Source: Nitrosomonadales bacterium
GTDB taxonomy: Bacteria; Pseudomonadota; Gammaproteobacteria; Burkholderiales; Nitrosomonadaceae
Direction of reading: 5' to 3'
Assembly: GCA_004525885.1 (NCBI GenBank)
Contig: SPBV01000107.1
Location: 1-6,215, forward strand
DNA: 6,215 nucleotides
Below the pieces are notes generated by a model. The model made no database searches and was not told the origin of the DNA. It worked only from the letters and a program-made list of their open reading frames with translations. Shown in pieces: positions 1 through 6,215 of this stretch (positions within the stretch are counted from its first letter, which is position 1; each line of letters starts with the position of its first letter). The position numbers and the translations under genes were made by a program.

Positions 1-708
1 GAAGGTGTCCCACAGAATCATGCAAAAGCTGCTACGCTTTATTGCAAAGCAGCAAAAATGGGTGATGCTGATGCGCAATTTTTTCTTGGGTGGATGTATG
101 CTAATGGTCGGGGCGTTTCAAGAAGCGATAACATAGCTTCGTATTTGTTTACTATGGCTGCAAAACAAGGGCATGAGCACGCACAAAAAATGGAGAGTTA
201 TACCAAAAAAATATCTGCATCGCTATCATTTCCATCCTGCGCATCAAAAATACCCCTTCAACAGGCAAGGAATGGGGGAGGAGTAACATATCCCAATGAT
301 TATATCTTTAAGTTGGTGACTAAACTGGCTCCACTCTATGAAGTAGACCCAAAACTGGTAATGGCTATTATCTCTGTTGAATCTGGATTTAATGTGCGTG
401 CAATATCGCCTAAAAACGCACAAGGTTTGATGCAACTCATCCCTGCAACCGCAAGGCGCTTTAAAGTCAAGAATACTTTTGATGCGGAGGATAATATTAG
501 GGGTGGTATCGCCTACCTACAATGGCTGTTGACATTCTTTGAAGGCAATGTGTCTTTTGTTGCTGCCGCATACAATTCAGGAGAAGGCACCGTTAAAAAA
601 TACAACGGTATCCCGCCTTATCCCGAGACAAGGAGCTATGTAAAAAAGATCAGGAAACTCTATAAGAAACAAACCCACCCGTATCGTCCCCATGTAGTTG
701 GCGGCTAA
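1..708 (+). CDS. Sel1-repeat / SLT-domain lytic transglycosylase, 5' end outside window
   Basis: The frame is open from base 1, so the ATG at 58 is internal and 235 C-terminal residues are visible, ending at TAA 706-708. Residues 1-65 read as Sel1-type repeats, with the pattern AQFFLGWMYANGRGV followed by an alanine-rich AAKQGHEHAQ helix. After a low-complexity linker, residues ~100-220 form an SLT (family 1, Slt70/MltE-like) lytic transglycosylase domain. It carries the catalytic Glu in SVESGF (E127 of the visible part), the AQGLMQL motif (140-146) and AAYNSGEG (189-196). Family knowledge: such enzymes cleave the MurNAc-GlcNAc bond of peptidoglycan non-hydrolytically in the periplasm; Sel1 repeats mediate protein contacts. 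No export signal can be checked because the N-terminus is missing. The gene is convergent with the epimerase gene. A role in wall remodelling for an envelope machine is inference. Domain assignment is firm; the specific role is unknown. Confidence 0.9.
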   Translation, partial: EGVPQNHAKAATLYCKAAKMGDADAQFFLGWMYANGRGVSRSDNIASYLFTMAAKQGHEHAQKMESYTKKISASLSFPSCASKIPLQQARNGGGVTYPNDYIFKLVTKLAPLYEVDPKLVMAIISVESGFNVRAISPKNAQGLMQLIPATARRFKVKNTFDAEDNIRGGIAYLQWLLTFFEGNVSFVAAAYNSGEGTVKKYNGIPPYPETRSYVKKIRKLYKKQTHPYRPHVVGG

Positions 709-984
709 ATTCTCGCTTGTATTGTCACAATAATTGCAAAAGTATGCCAACAAGCAATTCAAACACTCTATCGGTAGTTTTAATAAAGCTAGGCTAACAA
801 GCAAACTTAAATTTTCTCACTGAAGAATCTTCTGTTGATTCTGGAAATTATCTTAAGCAAATATGAAATGAAATTTTCATGTACTAGACAACCTCAGCCA
901 GTAACAATTAGCGGCACTTTAAAAGCTAAAGGTGTACCTTATTAGTATTTAGCATGATTTGAGTACAAAATATTGAATGAAAAC
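709..984. other. Convergent intergenic gap, no gene seen
   Basis: This AT-rich gap lies between the stop of the transglycosylase gene and the stop of the epimerase gene. I found no credible reading frame and no hairpin followed by a T-tract in either direction. Two weak AT-rich inverted repeats are present: AGAATC (824-829) with GATTCT (837-842), and ATGAAA (863-868) with TTTCAT (875-880). Either could help end transcription of the two converging genes, but neither has the GC-rich stem and U-tract of a normal intrinsic terminator. Confidence 0.5.
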
Positions 985-2016
985 TTAGGTAACAACATGA
1001 GCAATATACCAGTCCAATGCTTGCTTAAGGCCCTTATCAATTCGATGGGTTGGTGTATAACCTAACAACCTGGTAGCCTTGGAAATATCAGCCTGGGAAT
1101 GGCGAACATCCCCCTCACGAAAAGCCACATACTCAGGCTTATGATTCTTCAAATATGGAAATTCTTTTACTAACAACGAACGTATCATCTCATAGAGACG
1201 GTTAAGACTTGTTGCTTCATTGAGCGCCACGTTATACACCTGGTTGACCGCCTTAGGATCATTGGACAATGCAGCAAGGATGTTTACTTGAATAACATTT
1301 TCTATATAGCAGAAATCACGACTAGTTTCCCCGTCACCATTTATTCTAAGGAGTTCTCCTTTAATAAGAGCCGCGATCCATTGTGGGATCACGGCAGCAT
1401 AAGCACCATTCGGATCTTGCCTTGGGCCGAAAACATTGAAATATCTTAGCCCTATGGACTCAATACCGTAACAACTAGAAAATACTTCAGCATAAAGCTC
1501 ATTGACATACTTAGTGACAGCATACGGTGAAAGTGGCCGGCCAATCATCGACTCCACTTTCGGCAAGTCAGGATGATCGCCATAAGTTGAACTAGATGCG
1601 GCATAAACAAAACGTTTCACGGAAGCATCTCTCGATGCCACTAGCATATTTACAAATCCAGAAATATTATTTTCATTTGTCAGAATAGGCGATTCAATTG
1701 AACGTGGGACAGACCCTAAAGCCGCATGATGCAAAACATAGTCCACCTTGCAACAGGCCTTCCTACAATCTTCTAGCTGACAGATATCGCCTTCAATAAA
1801 GCTAAAATTAAGCCAAGCTTGTTCCCCCACCCGCTCCTTTACCTGATTAAGGTTGTGCATGTAACCGGTTGAAAAATTGTCTAATCCAACTACTCTCTGG
1901 TTTAACTTTAGCAGTACCTCCAGTAAATTAGATCCAATAAAACCAGCAACGCCAGTTATTAACCAGCAATATTGATGTTCTTCTAAATGCTGCTGGGCGC
2001 CCTGATATTTTGTCAT
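985..2016 (-). CDS. wbpP: UDP-N-acetylhexosamine (uronate) 4-epimerase, WbpP/TviC type
   Basis: Extended short-chain dehydrogenase/reductase fold of 343 residues from the ATG, close to the ~341 of WbpP. Numbering from the ATG, the NAD-binding GVAGFIG (GxxGxxG) is at 22-28, the SSST segment at 141-144, and the catalytic YxxxK (YAVTK) has Tyr165 and Lys169. Family-typical blocks follow: LRYFNVFGPRQDPNGAYAAV, INGDGETSRDFCYIEN and FREGDVRHS. This series matches WbpP (UDP-GlcNAc/UDP-GalNAc and their uronic acids, epimerised at C4) and TviC of the Vi-antigen pathway more closely than GalE. It follows the dehydrogenase gene by 27 bases in the same direction, so the two are probably co-transcribed and convert UDP-GlcNAc to UDP-GalNAcA in the cytoplasm. 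A TTG two codons upstream (2020-2022) is an alternative start; ATG is preferred because it aligns with the short WbpP N-terminus. Whether neutral or acidic sugar is preferred cannot be decided from sequence. Confidence 0.92.
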   Translation of the reverse strand: MTKYQGAQQHLEEHQYCWLITGVAGFIGSNLLEVLLKLNQRVVGLDNFSTGYMHNLNQVKERVGEQAWLNFSFIEGDICQLEDCRKACCKVDYVLHHAALGSVPRSIESPILTNENNISGFVNMLVASRDASVKRFVYAASSSTYGDHPDLPKVESMIGRPLSPYAVTKYVNELYAEVFSSCYGIESIGLRYFNVFGPRQDPNGAYAAVIPQWIAALIKGELLRINGDGETSRDFCYIENVIQVNILAALSNDPKAVNQVYNVALNEATSLNRLYEMIRSLLVKEFPYLKNHKPEYVAFREGDVRHSQADISKATRLLGYTPTHRIDKGLKQALDWYIAHVVT

Positions 2017-2026
2017 GGTCAATCTA

Positions 2027-2031
2027 CTCCT
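2027..2031 (-). promoter_or_regulatory. Ribosome binding site of the epimerase gene
   Basis: AGGAG on the minus strand lies 10 bases before the ATG at 2016 and 4 bases before the in-frame TTG at 2022. Spacing permits either start. The ATG is the better codon and gives the N-terminus expected for WbpP-like proteins, so it was chosen. Confidence 0.6.
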
Positions 2032-2043
2032 GGTCCTTTAAAT

Positions 2044-3324
2044 TCAGAGCCGCCAGATACTAAGTCCAGCTTTGTTAAGCGCTTTTTGATCAAACTGGGA
2101 TTTAACATCAATGAAGCACCCCTTCTCTATAACCTTGGATAGAAAATCAGATATTGGCCTCTCAATTAACTCTTGGTGGGACACCGCAGCAATAATCACC
2201 TCAGCACGAGGGAGACTTTCCCATGATTCAAGTTCTACACCATATTCATGACGTGCTTCTTTAGCGTCAGCTACAGGATCATGAATATGTATCTCAACGC
2301 CGTAAGACTTTAATTCATGTATCAATTCGGCAACTTTAGAATTTCTTAAATCAGGGCAATTTTCTTTGAATGTCAGCCCAAGTACATTTATTTTTGCGCC
2401 CTTGACATTACAATTAGCTTTAATAAGCTGCTTTATAGTTTGTTCTGCAACAAACTTTGCCATACTGTCATTAATACGACGGCCAGCTAAGATCACCTGG
2501 GGGATATATCCAATCATCTCTGCCTTGTGGGTAAGATAATAGGGATCCACACCAATACAGTGACCCCCCACTAAACCAGGGCGAAAAGGAAGAAAATTCC
2601 ATTTAGTACCAGCAGCCTGCAAAACCTCCAATGAATCAATTCCTAGTTTGTCAAAAATAATTGCCAGCTCATTCATCAACGCAATATTAAGGTCACGTTG
2701 TGTATTTTCGATAACTTTTGCAGCTTCAGCAACTTTAATACTTGATGTGCGGTGTACGCCAGCAGTTATTATACTTTCATAGAGTACAGCTACTTTCTCT
2801 AGGGTATCCTCATCATCTCCTGCTACAACCTTTACGATTGTTTTTAGCGTATGTTTTTTGTCGCCAGGGTTAATCCGTTCTGGAGAAAACCCAACATGAA
2901 AATCTTCTTTCCATTTCATGCCTGAATGCTTCTCTAAAACCGGCACACAGATTTCCTCAGTTGCTCCTGGATAGACTGTAGACTCATAGGTAACTATGGC
3001 GCCACGTTTCATATGCTTGCCAATAGCTTCACTTGCTTTAATGAGAGACGTAAAATCTGGTTGATGCGCAAGGTCTACTGGTGTGGGGACAGAAACTATA
3101 ATATAGTCAGCTAAAGATAATTCAGCCGGATCAGTAGTCACAGTTAAATTCTTTGCGGCTTGCATATTCTCGGATGAAACCTCGCCAGTCGGATCGATGA
3201 AACGTTTATAGTTCTCAATTTTGCTACTAGCTGGGTCATAACCTATAGTTTCCCCTTTTTTACCAAATTCAACCGCTAAAGGTAATCCGACATACCCCAA
3301 ACCAACCACAGCCACTATGCTCAT
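2044..3324 (-). CDS. tviB: UDP-N-acetyl-D-glucosamine/galactosamine 6-dehydrogenase, TviB/WbpO type
   Basis: A 426-residue member of the UDP-glucose/GDP-mannose dehydrogenase superfamily; TviB is of nearly the same length. The N-terminal Rossmann domain has GLGYVG (8-13), then YESTVYPG (113-120) and SPERINPGDK (147-156). The central domain has KVAEAAKVIENTQRD (197-211), with the conserved Lys203 and Asn207. The catalytic cysteine is Cys256 in GGHCIGVDPYY. The C-terminal domain has FKENCPDLRN (319-328), which binds the UDP-sugar. The ENTQRDLNIA and KWNFLPFRPGLVGGHCIG blocks are typical of TviB/WbpO enzymes acting on UDP-GlcNAc or UDP-GalNAc rather than UDP-glucose. They oxidise C6 in two NAD+-dependent steps to the uronic acid. 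The start is ATG 3322-3324, with GGAG at 3332-3335 seven bases upstream. It is the first gene of the pair with the epimerase. Sugar specificity between GlcNAc and GalNAc is not decidable here. Confidence 0.93.
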   Translation of the reverse strand: MSIVAVVGLGYVGLPLAVEFGKKGETIGYDPASSKIENYKRFIDPTGEVSSENMQAAKNLTVTTDPAELSLADYIIVSVPTPVDLAHQPDFTSLIKASEAIGKHMKRGAIVTYESTVYPGATEEICVPVLEKHSGMKWKEDFHVGFSPERINPGDKKHTLKTIVKVVAGDDEDTLEKVAVLYESIITAGVHRTSSIKVAEAAKVIENTQRDLNIALMNELAIIFDKLGIDSLEVLQAAGTKWNFLPFRPGLVGGHCIGVDPYYLTHKAEMIGYIPQVILAGRRINDSMAKFVAEQTIKQLIKANCNVKGAKINVLGLTFKENCPDLRNSKVAELIHELKSYGVEIHIHDPVADAKEARHEYGVELESWESLPRAEVIIAAVSHQELIERPISDFLSKVIEKGCFIDVKSQFDQKALNKAGLSIWRL

Positions 3325-3331
3325 AAGTCTA

Positions 3332-3335
3332 CTCC
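3332..3335 (-). promoter_or_regulatory. Ribosome binding site of the dehydrogenase gene
   Basis: GGAG on the minus strand with seven bases to the ATG at 3324, which is ideal spacing and supports that start. Confidence 0.65.
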
Positions 3336-3692
3336 AATCAATTTATTGTTATTTGTCTTACTACTAGAAAATGTCGTGATTCTAGCCTCATATTAAACTA
3401 AATTTTTATTGCGGTATTGCTAACAAGAAAATTTTTGCTCGCCCTCTTATTTAAGAAAAACGACAATATAGTTGTAGATAAAACGACTAGATCGTTCAGA
3501 TAATGTATATATCGGCTTACGAACTAATATCTATAGTTAGCAGCAACATAAAAATTTGTGCTTAATAGTCACACAACAACATCATCATTCTACCGTGACT
3601 GAATGTACCAACAAGGGGTAACTTCTAATAATAAAATCTTATGTCCCCATGAAATAGACTTTCAGCAATTCTCATAGAGTTGAATGAGAGAT
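3336..3692. other. AT-rich leader upstream of the nucleotide-sugar operon
   Basis: No convincing reading frame is present on either strand. The promoter of the dehydrogenase-epimerase operon should lie here because the operon starts at 3324 and nothing intact lies upstream. I could not find a well-spaced -35/-10 pair: TAGAAT on the minus strand near 3382-3387 resembles a -10 but lacks a -35 partner. Two short inverted repeats occur, AACGA/TCGTT (3482-3496) and AACTA/TAGTT (3522-3538). Both are near chance expectation in such AT-rich DNA. Confidence 0.4.
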
Positions 3693-3907
3693 TTATGCAA
3701 TGAAAGCGCCCTGTCCGTAAAAACCATGCGGATAAACAAGATCTTTAATATCTCTATTCACCTGGAATAACCCCTCTTACCCCGCCTCAAAATATCTCGC
3801 ATTTCATCTGGTTCCACATCACTAAGATTGAAGTATGTTTCCGCGTGCCATTTAGAAATTATAAGTGTGTGCAAATCAGTTACATGAAACAAATCTCTGA
3901 TCACCAT
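3693..3907 (-). pseudogene. Decayed reading frame of unknown family with an in-frame stop
   Basis: From ATG 3905-3907 the minus strand encodes 49 residues to TGA 3758-3760. The same frame then continues for 21 more codons to TAA 3693-3695. The first part contains SKWHAETYFNLSDVEPDEM and RRGKRGYSR, and the part after the stop contains NRDIKDLVYPHGFYG. This charged and aromatic composition looks like real protein on both sides of the TGA rather than noise, which suggests a former gene broken by a nonsense mutation. The frame is open upstream of the ATG to a stop at 3935-3937. No ribosome binding site is obvious. I do not recognise the family. It abuts the truncated end of the endonuclease-like pseudogene. 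It could instead be a chance reading frame. Confidence 0.35.
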
Positions 3908-3950
3908 AAAGGATAGGGACTGTCCACATAATAATTATTTCGTTTATTTA

Positions 3951-4617
3951 ACCGTTCAAAGCATCTCTGAAGGAAGTAACATCAATTTTCTTAGTTTTGT
4001 TATCAAAACAAATACAGTTTCACCATCTTTGTCTGGGTTAATTTCGATTAATGTTGGGGTAATTTCTAATTAAAGAGCAGTTTCGCATAGACGGCACCTG
4101 ATTCTACTTCGAAGTTTAAATTTGAGGATTGTTTACTCACAGGCAATTCAGAATAGTTGTCAGTTAAAGTAAGGTCTTTTTTAATATCTGCTGTCTTTTC
4201 AATAAATTTTGGAATCTGAGAGCTAGCAACATTATGGAACGCATCGAACATATAACGAAAACCATGTTTTTAGTTTCTAAGGCCAACGCCTCTTCTCTTA
4301 TTTCTAATTTATTAAACTGTCGACAAGCACTAAGAATATCTATCGTTAACCTCGGTCGCCTGTCTGTCATTTTCTTTTATATACTCAGAAACATACTTAG
4401 CAAAGGGAAGCGCCAAGTCATCTATATCAATAAAATTACTTTTCTTTTGAAGTTCTAAAGAAGTTTTTGAAAGCGCAAATTTATAAGAAGCAGTATTCCT
4501 ACCTAATAGAATTACTGATCTCCAATAAGTAGCAAGAGAGGTTTTTTTGTCTATGAATTGGTGGTTTCCTGTGGGGGGATTCTGACAAGAAGTAGCGAAG
4601 AAGGAAAGTTTAAACAA
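3951..4617 (-). pseudogene. HNH-endonuclease-like protein, N-terminal half, multiply frameshifted and truncated
   Basis: Reading the minus strand while correcting frame gives one continuous protein of about 222 residues. It begins KLSFFATSCQNPPTGN, then SLATYWRSVILLGRNTASY (frame A). An extra T at 4335-4336 shifts it to LSACRQFNKLEIREEAL (frame B). A base missing from the A-run 4267-4271 returns it to HGFRYMFDAFHNV (frame A). A further shift near 4097-4099 leads to RLCETAL, a TAA at 4070-4072 and LEITPTLIEI (frame C). A base missing from the T-run 4005-4008 leads to DNKTKKIDVTSFRDALNG (frame B). From memory this order of motifs belongs to a family annotated as HNH endonucleases, where DALNGYQKG and a CFYC zinc/HNH region follow. 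That catalytic part is absent here. No ATG or GTG start is seen; the TTG at 4617 falls in the glmS terminator tract. The dead-gene call is strong; the family name rests on recall, not a search. Confidence 0.75.
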
Positions 4618-4649
4618 AACCCCACCAGATTTGAGGAGGGGGTGGGGTT
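4618..4649 (-). terminator. Rho-independent terminator of glmS
   Basis: On the minus strand AACCCCACC (4641-4649) pairs perfectly with GGTGGGGTT (4618-4626) around a 14-base loop, and TTGTTT follows at once. The GC-rich nine-pair stem with a downstream T-rich tract lies 55 bases past the glmS stop. On the plus strand the hairpin is followed by GGTATC, so the minus orientation is the functional one. Confidence 0.8.
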
Positions 4650-4704
4650 GGTATCTTTTGAGTTTACTCCATCAATAGGATAGGAATCCTACCCACTTGC
4701 TGAA

Positions 4705-6215
4705 CTACTCCACAGTTACTGATTTTGCCAAATTTCGTGGCTTATCAACATCAGTTCCTTTTTGTAAGGCAACATGGTACGCAAGAAGTTGTAGTGGGAT
4801 GGTATGAAGAATCGGGCTTAGTAACCCCGCATGCTCAGCCATACGGATAACATGGAGCCCTTCGCTTTCCTGAATACGAGAGTCTGCATCTGCAAAAACA
4901 TAGAGCTCCCCCCCACGTGCGTGCACTTCCTGTAAATTGGATTTAAGTTTTTCCAATAACGTATCGTTGGGAGCAATGACAACCACAGGCATGTCCTTAT
5001 CTACTAAAGCAAGAGGGCCATGTTTCAATTCGCCTGCAGCGTAAGCTTCGGCATGAATGTAGGAAATTTCCTTAAGTTTAAGCGCGCCTTCCATCGCAAT
5101 AGGATAATGCATGCCGCGTCCGAGAAACAGGGCGTGGCGCTTTTGGGAAAATCTTTCAGACCAGGACTTAACCTGATCCTCCACTTGGAGCGCATGCTGC
5201 AATGCAACCGGTAGGTGTCGTAGTGCGGCAATCATTTCAAGCTCACGCTCACCAGACAACTTGCCGCTCAGTTTCGCTAACGTCATAGTAAGTAACATCA
5301 GCGCCGCTAACTGTGTGGTGAATGCCTTGGTAGAAGCCACACCAATTTCTGGCCCTGCACGTGTGAGGAAACGTAAACTAGTTTGCCTCACGAGCGCGCT
5401 TTCTGCCACATTGCAGATTGCAAGACTGTGACGATGCCCCAATGATTTAGCATAGCCTAGTGCAGCTAAAGTATCTGCAGTCTCACCAGATTGTGAAATG
5501 CCAACTACCAGCGAATTGGGCCGAGAAACTGGATCACGGTAGCGGTATTCGCTTGCAATCTCAACATTACAAGTCAATCCAGCTACAGATTCGAGCCAGT
5601 AACGGGCAACCAGCCCGGCATGGTAGCTAGTGCCGCAGGCGAGAATCAGGATGCCATCAGTCTGCTTGAAAATATTTTCGGCCTCACTTCCAAATAACTG
5701 TGGAGAAATGGATTTGGCGTTGAGTACCATTTCCAATGTATTTGCCACCGCACCTGGTTGCTCAAATATTTCTTTTTGCATGAAGTGAGCATAAGGGCCC
5801 ATTTCTACCGCTTCATTGGTGAGCTCACTTTCATGTATGGCGCGCGTCACCTCCTTGTATGGTCCGGCACCAAGACAATTAACAATGCGGTAACTATCTT
5901 GGCGCAGCTCAGCCACATCACCTTCTTCCAAATAGATCATGCGTTTGGTAACCTGCAATAACGCAGAAGCATCTGAAGCAGCATAATTACCGTCTTCTCC
6001 TATCCCCAGCAGTAATGGCGCACCGTTGCGCGAAACAACTATACGCTCCGGATGCCCCTCTTCCATTACAGCAATTGCATAAGCACCTTGCAATTCAGCA
6101 ACCGAAAAGCAAACTGCTTCAAATAAATCAGGCGTTTTCTTTAAGTTTAGCGTGATGAGATGGGCAATAACTTCAGTGTCTGTATCAGAGACAAATTCAA
6201 ACCCAGCAACTTGTA
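4705..6215 (-). CDS. glmS: Glutamine-fructose-6-phosphate aminotransferase (isomerizing), 5' end outside window
   Basis: 502 C-terminal residues of a protein normally of ~610 are visible, ending at TAG 4705-4707. The frame is open through the right edge, and the missing ~107 residues include the glutaminase Cys1 nucleophile. The first ~70 visible residues finish the glutaminase domain (FVSDTDTEVIAHLITLN, LQGAYAIAVMEEG). Two SIS sugar-isomerase domains follow, with CGTSYHAG (193-200), SQSGETADT (240-248) and EIGVASTKAFTTQ (289-301). The active-site block corresponding to E. coli Lys485/Glu488/His504 is present as Lys379, Glu382 and His398, and the C-terminal Lys of NLAKSVTVE (Lys497) is kept. 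GlmS makes glucosamine-6-phosphate from fructose-6-phosphate and glutamine in the cytoplasm, the first committed step to UDP-GlcNAc. It supplies both murein and the neighbouring nucleotide-sugar pair. No frameshift is seen. A terminator closes the transcript at 4618-4649. Family assignment is very secure. Confidence 0.97.
   Translation of the reverse strand, partial: QVAGFEFVSDTDTEVIAHLITLNLKKTPDLFEAVCFSVAELQGAYAIAVMEEGHPERIVVSRNGAPLLLGIGEDGNYAASDASALLQVTKRMIYLEEGDVAELRQDSYRIVNCLGAGPYKEVTRAIHESELTNEAVEMGPYAHFMQKEIFEQPGAVANTLEMVLNAKSISPQLFGSEAENIFKQTDGILILACGTSYHAGLVARYWLESVAGLTCNVEIASEYRYRDPVSRPNSLVVGISQSGETADTLAALGYAKSLGHRHSLAICNVAESALVRQTSLRFLTRAGPEIGVASTKAFTTQLAALMLLTMTLAKLSGKLSGERELEMIAALRHLPVALQHALQVEDQVKSWSERFSQKRHALFLGRGMHYPIAMEGALKLKEISYIHAEAYAAGELKHGPLALVDKDMPVVVIAPNDTLLEKLKSNLQEVHARGGELYVFADADSRIQESEGLHVIRMAEHAGLLSPILHTIPLQLLAYHVALQKGTDVDKPRNLAKSVTVE

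Noticed and set aside
749..803. Nine-base direct repeat AACAAGCAA, twice about 46 bases apart
   Set aside because: Too short and too AT-rich to be distinguished from chance, with no further copies or spacer regularity seen.
244..804. Minus-strand reading frames across the transglycosylase gene and its 3' flank
   Set aside because: They oppose a clear SLT domain and their translations look like random antisense sequence.
2020..2022. TTG as start of the epimerase gene
   Set aside because: It is possible, with AGGAG 4 bases away, but the ATG two codons later gives a better start codon and the N-terminal length expected for WbpP.
3482..3538. Two 5-bp inverted repeats as possible operators or hairpins upstream of the dehydrogenase gene
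   Set aside because: Five-base arms in AT-rich DNA are expected by chance, and they lie about 160-215 bases from the start codon without an adjacent promoter.
4234..4458. 74-codon plus-strand reading frame
   Set aside because: It is antisense to the endonuclease-like pseudogene, where the minus strand carries coherent family motifs; the plus translation has none and lacks a ribosome binding site.
3325..4617. A hidden CRISPR array, RNA gene or riboswitch in the gene-poor centre
   Set aside because: No regularly spaced repeats, no tRNA-like arms with CCA-type ends and no conserved riboswitch core were seen; most of the stretch is explained by decayed coding sequence.
5020..5231. Short plus- and minus-strand reading frames inside glmS
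   Set aside because: They lie wholly within the strongly conserved glmS coding frame and show no recognisable protein features, so they are shadows.

Overview
The window looks like chromosomal DNA of a Gram-negative proteobacterium. Protein-level resemblance, judged from memory, points to Betaproteobacteria, possibly a moderately low-GC Nitrosomonadales relative; that placement is an inference. Coding sequence is of moderate GC, and the centre is visibly AT-rich.

Layout, left to right. (1) At 1-708 (+) is the 3' end of a gene joining Sel1-type repeats to an SLT lytic transglycosylase domain; its start lies outside the window. (2) A 276-base gap separates it from a convergent two-gene operon on the minus strand: a UDP-N-acetylhexosamine 6-dehydrogenase of the TviB/WbpO type (2044-3324), followed after 27 bases by a WbpP/TviC-type 4-epimerase (985-2016). 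Together they should make UDP-GalNAcA, or the GlcNAc/GalNAc uronic acid pair, for a surface polysaccharide. (3) From 3325 to about 4617 there is no intact gene, but the stretch is not featureless. It holds the wreck of a gene on the minus strand (3951-4617) that can be read continuously only by correcting four single-base shifts and one in-frame stop. It resembles the N-terminal half of an HNH-endonuclease-like family and is cut off before the catalytic HNH part. Directly beyond it lies a second decayed minus-strand reading frame that I do not recognise (3693-3907), then an AT-rich leader before the dehydrogenase. (4) At 4618-4649 is a strong rho-independent terminator for glmS, whose C-terminal ~80% fills 4705-6215 (minus) and runs off the right edge.

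The genes fit together metabolically. GlmS makes glucosamine-6-phosphate, the committed precursor of UDP-GlcNAc, and the dehydrogenase/epimerase pair diverts that nucleotide sugar towards an acidic polysaccharide. UDP-GlcNAc is also the murein precursor, and the lytic transglycosylase cuts murein. No glycosyltransferase, flippase or polymerase is in view, so the polymer cannot be named. I see no RNA gene, CRISPR array or intact mobile element, and no convincing new biological system. The most notable item is the reconstructable endonuclease-like pseudogene.
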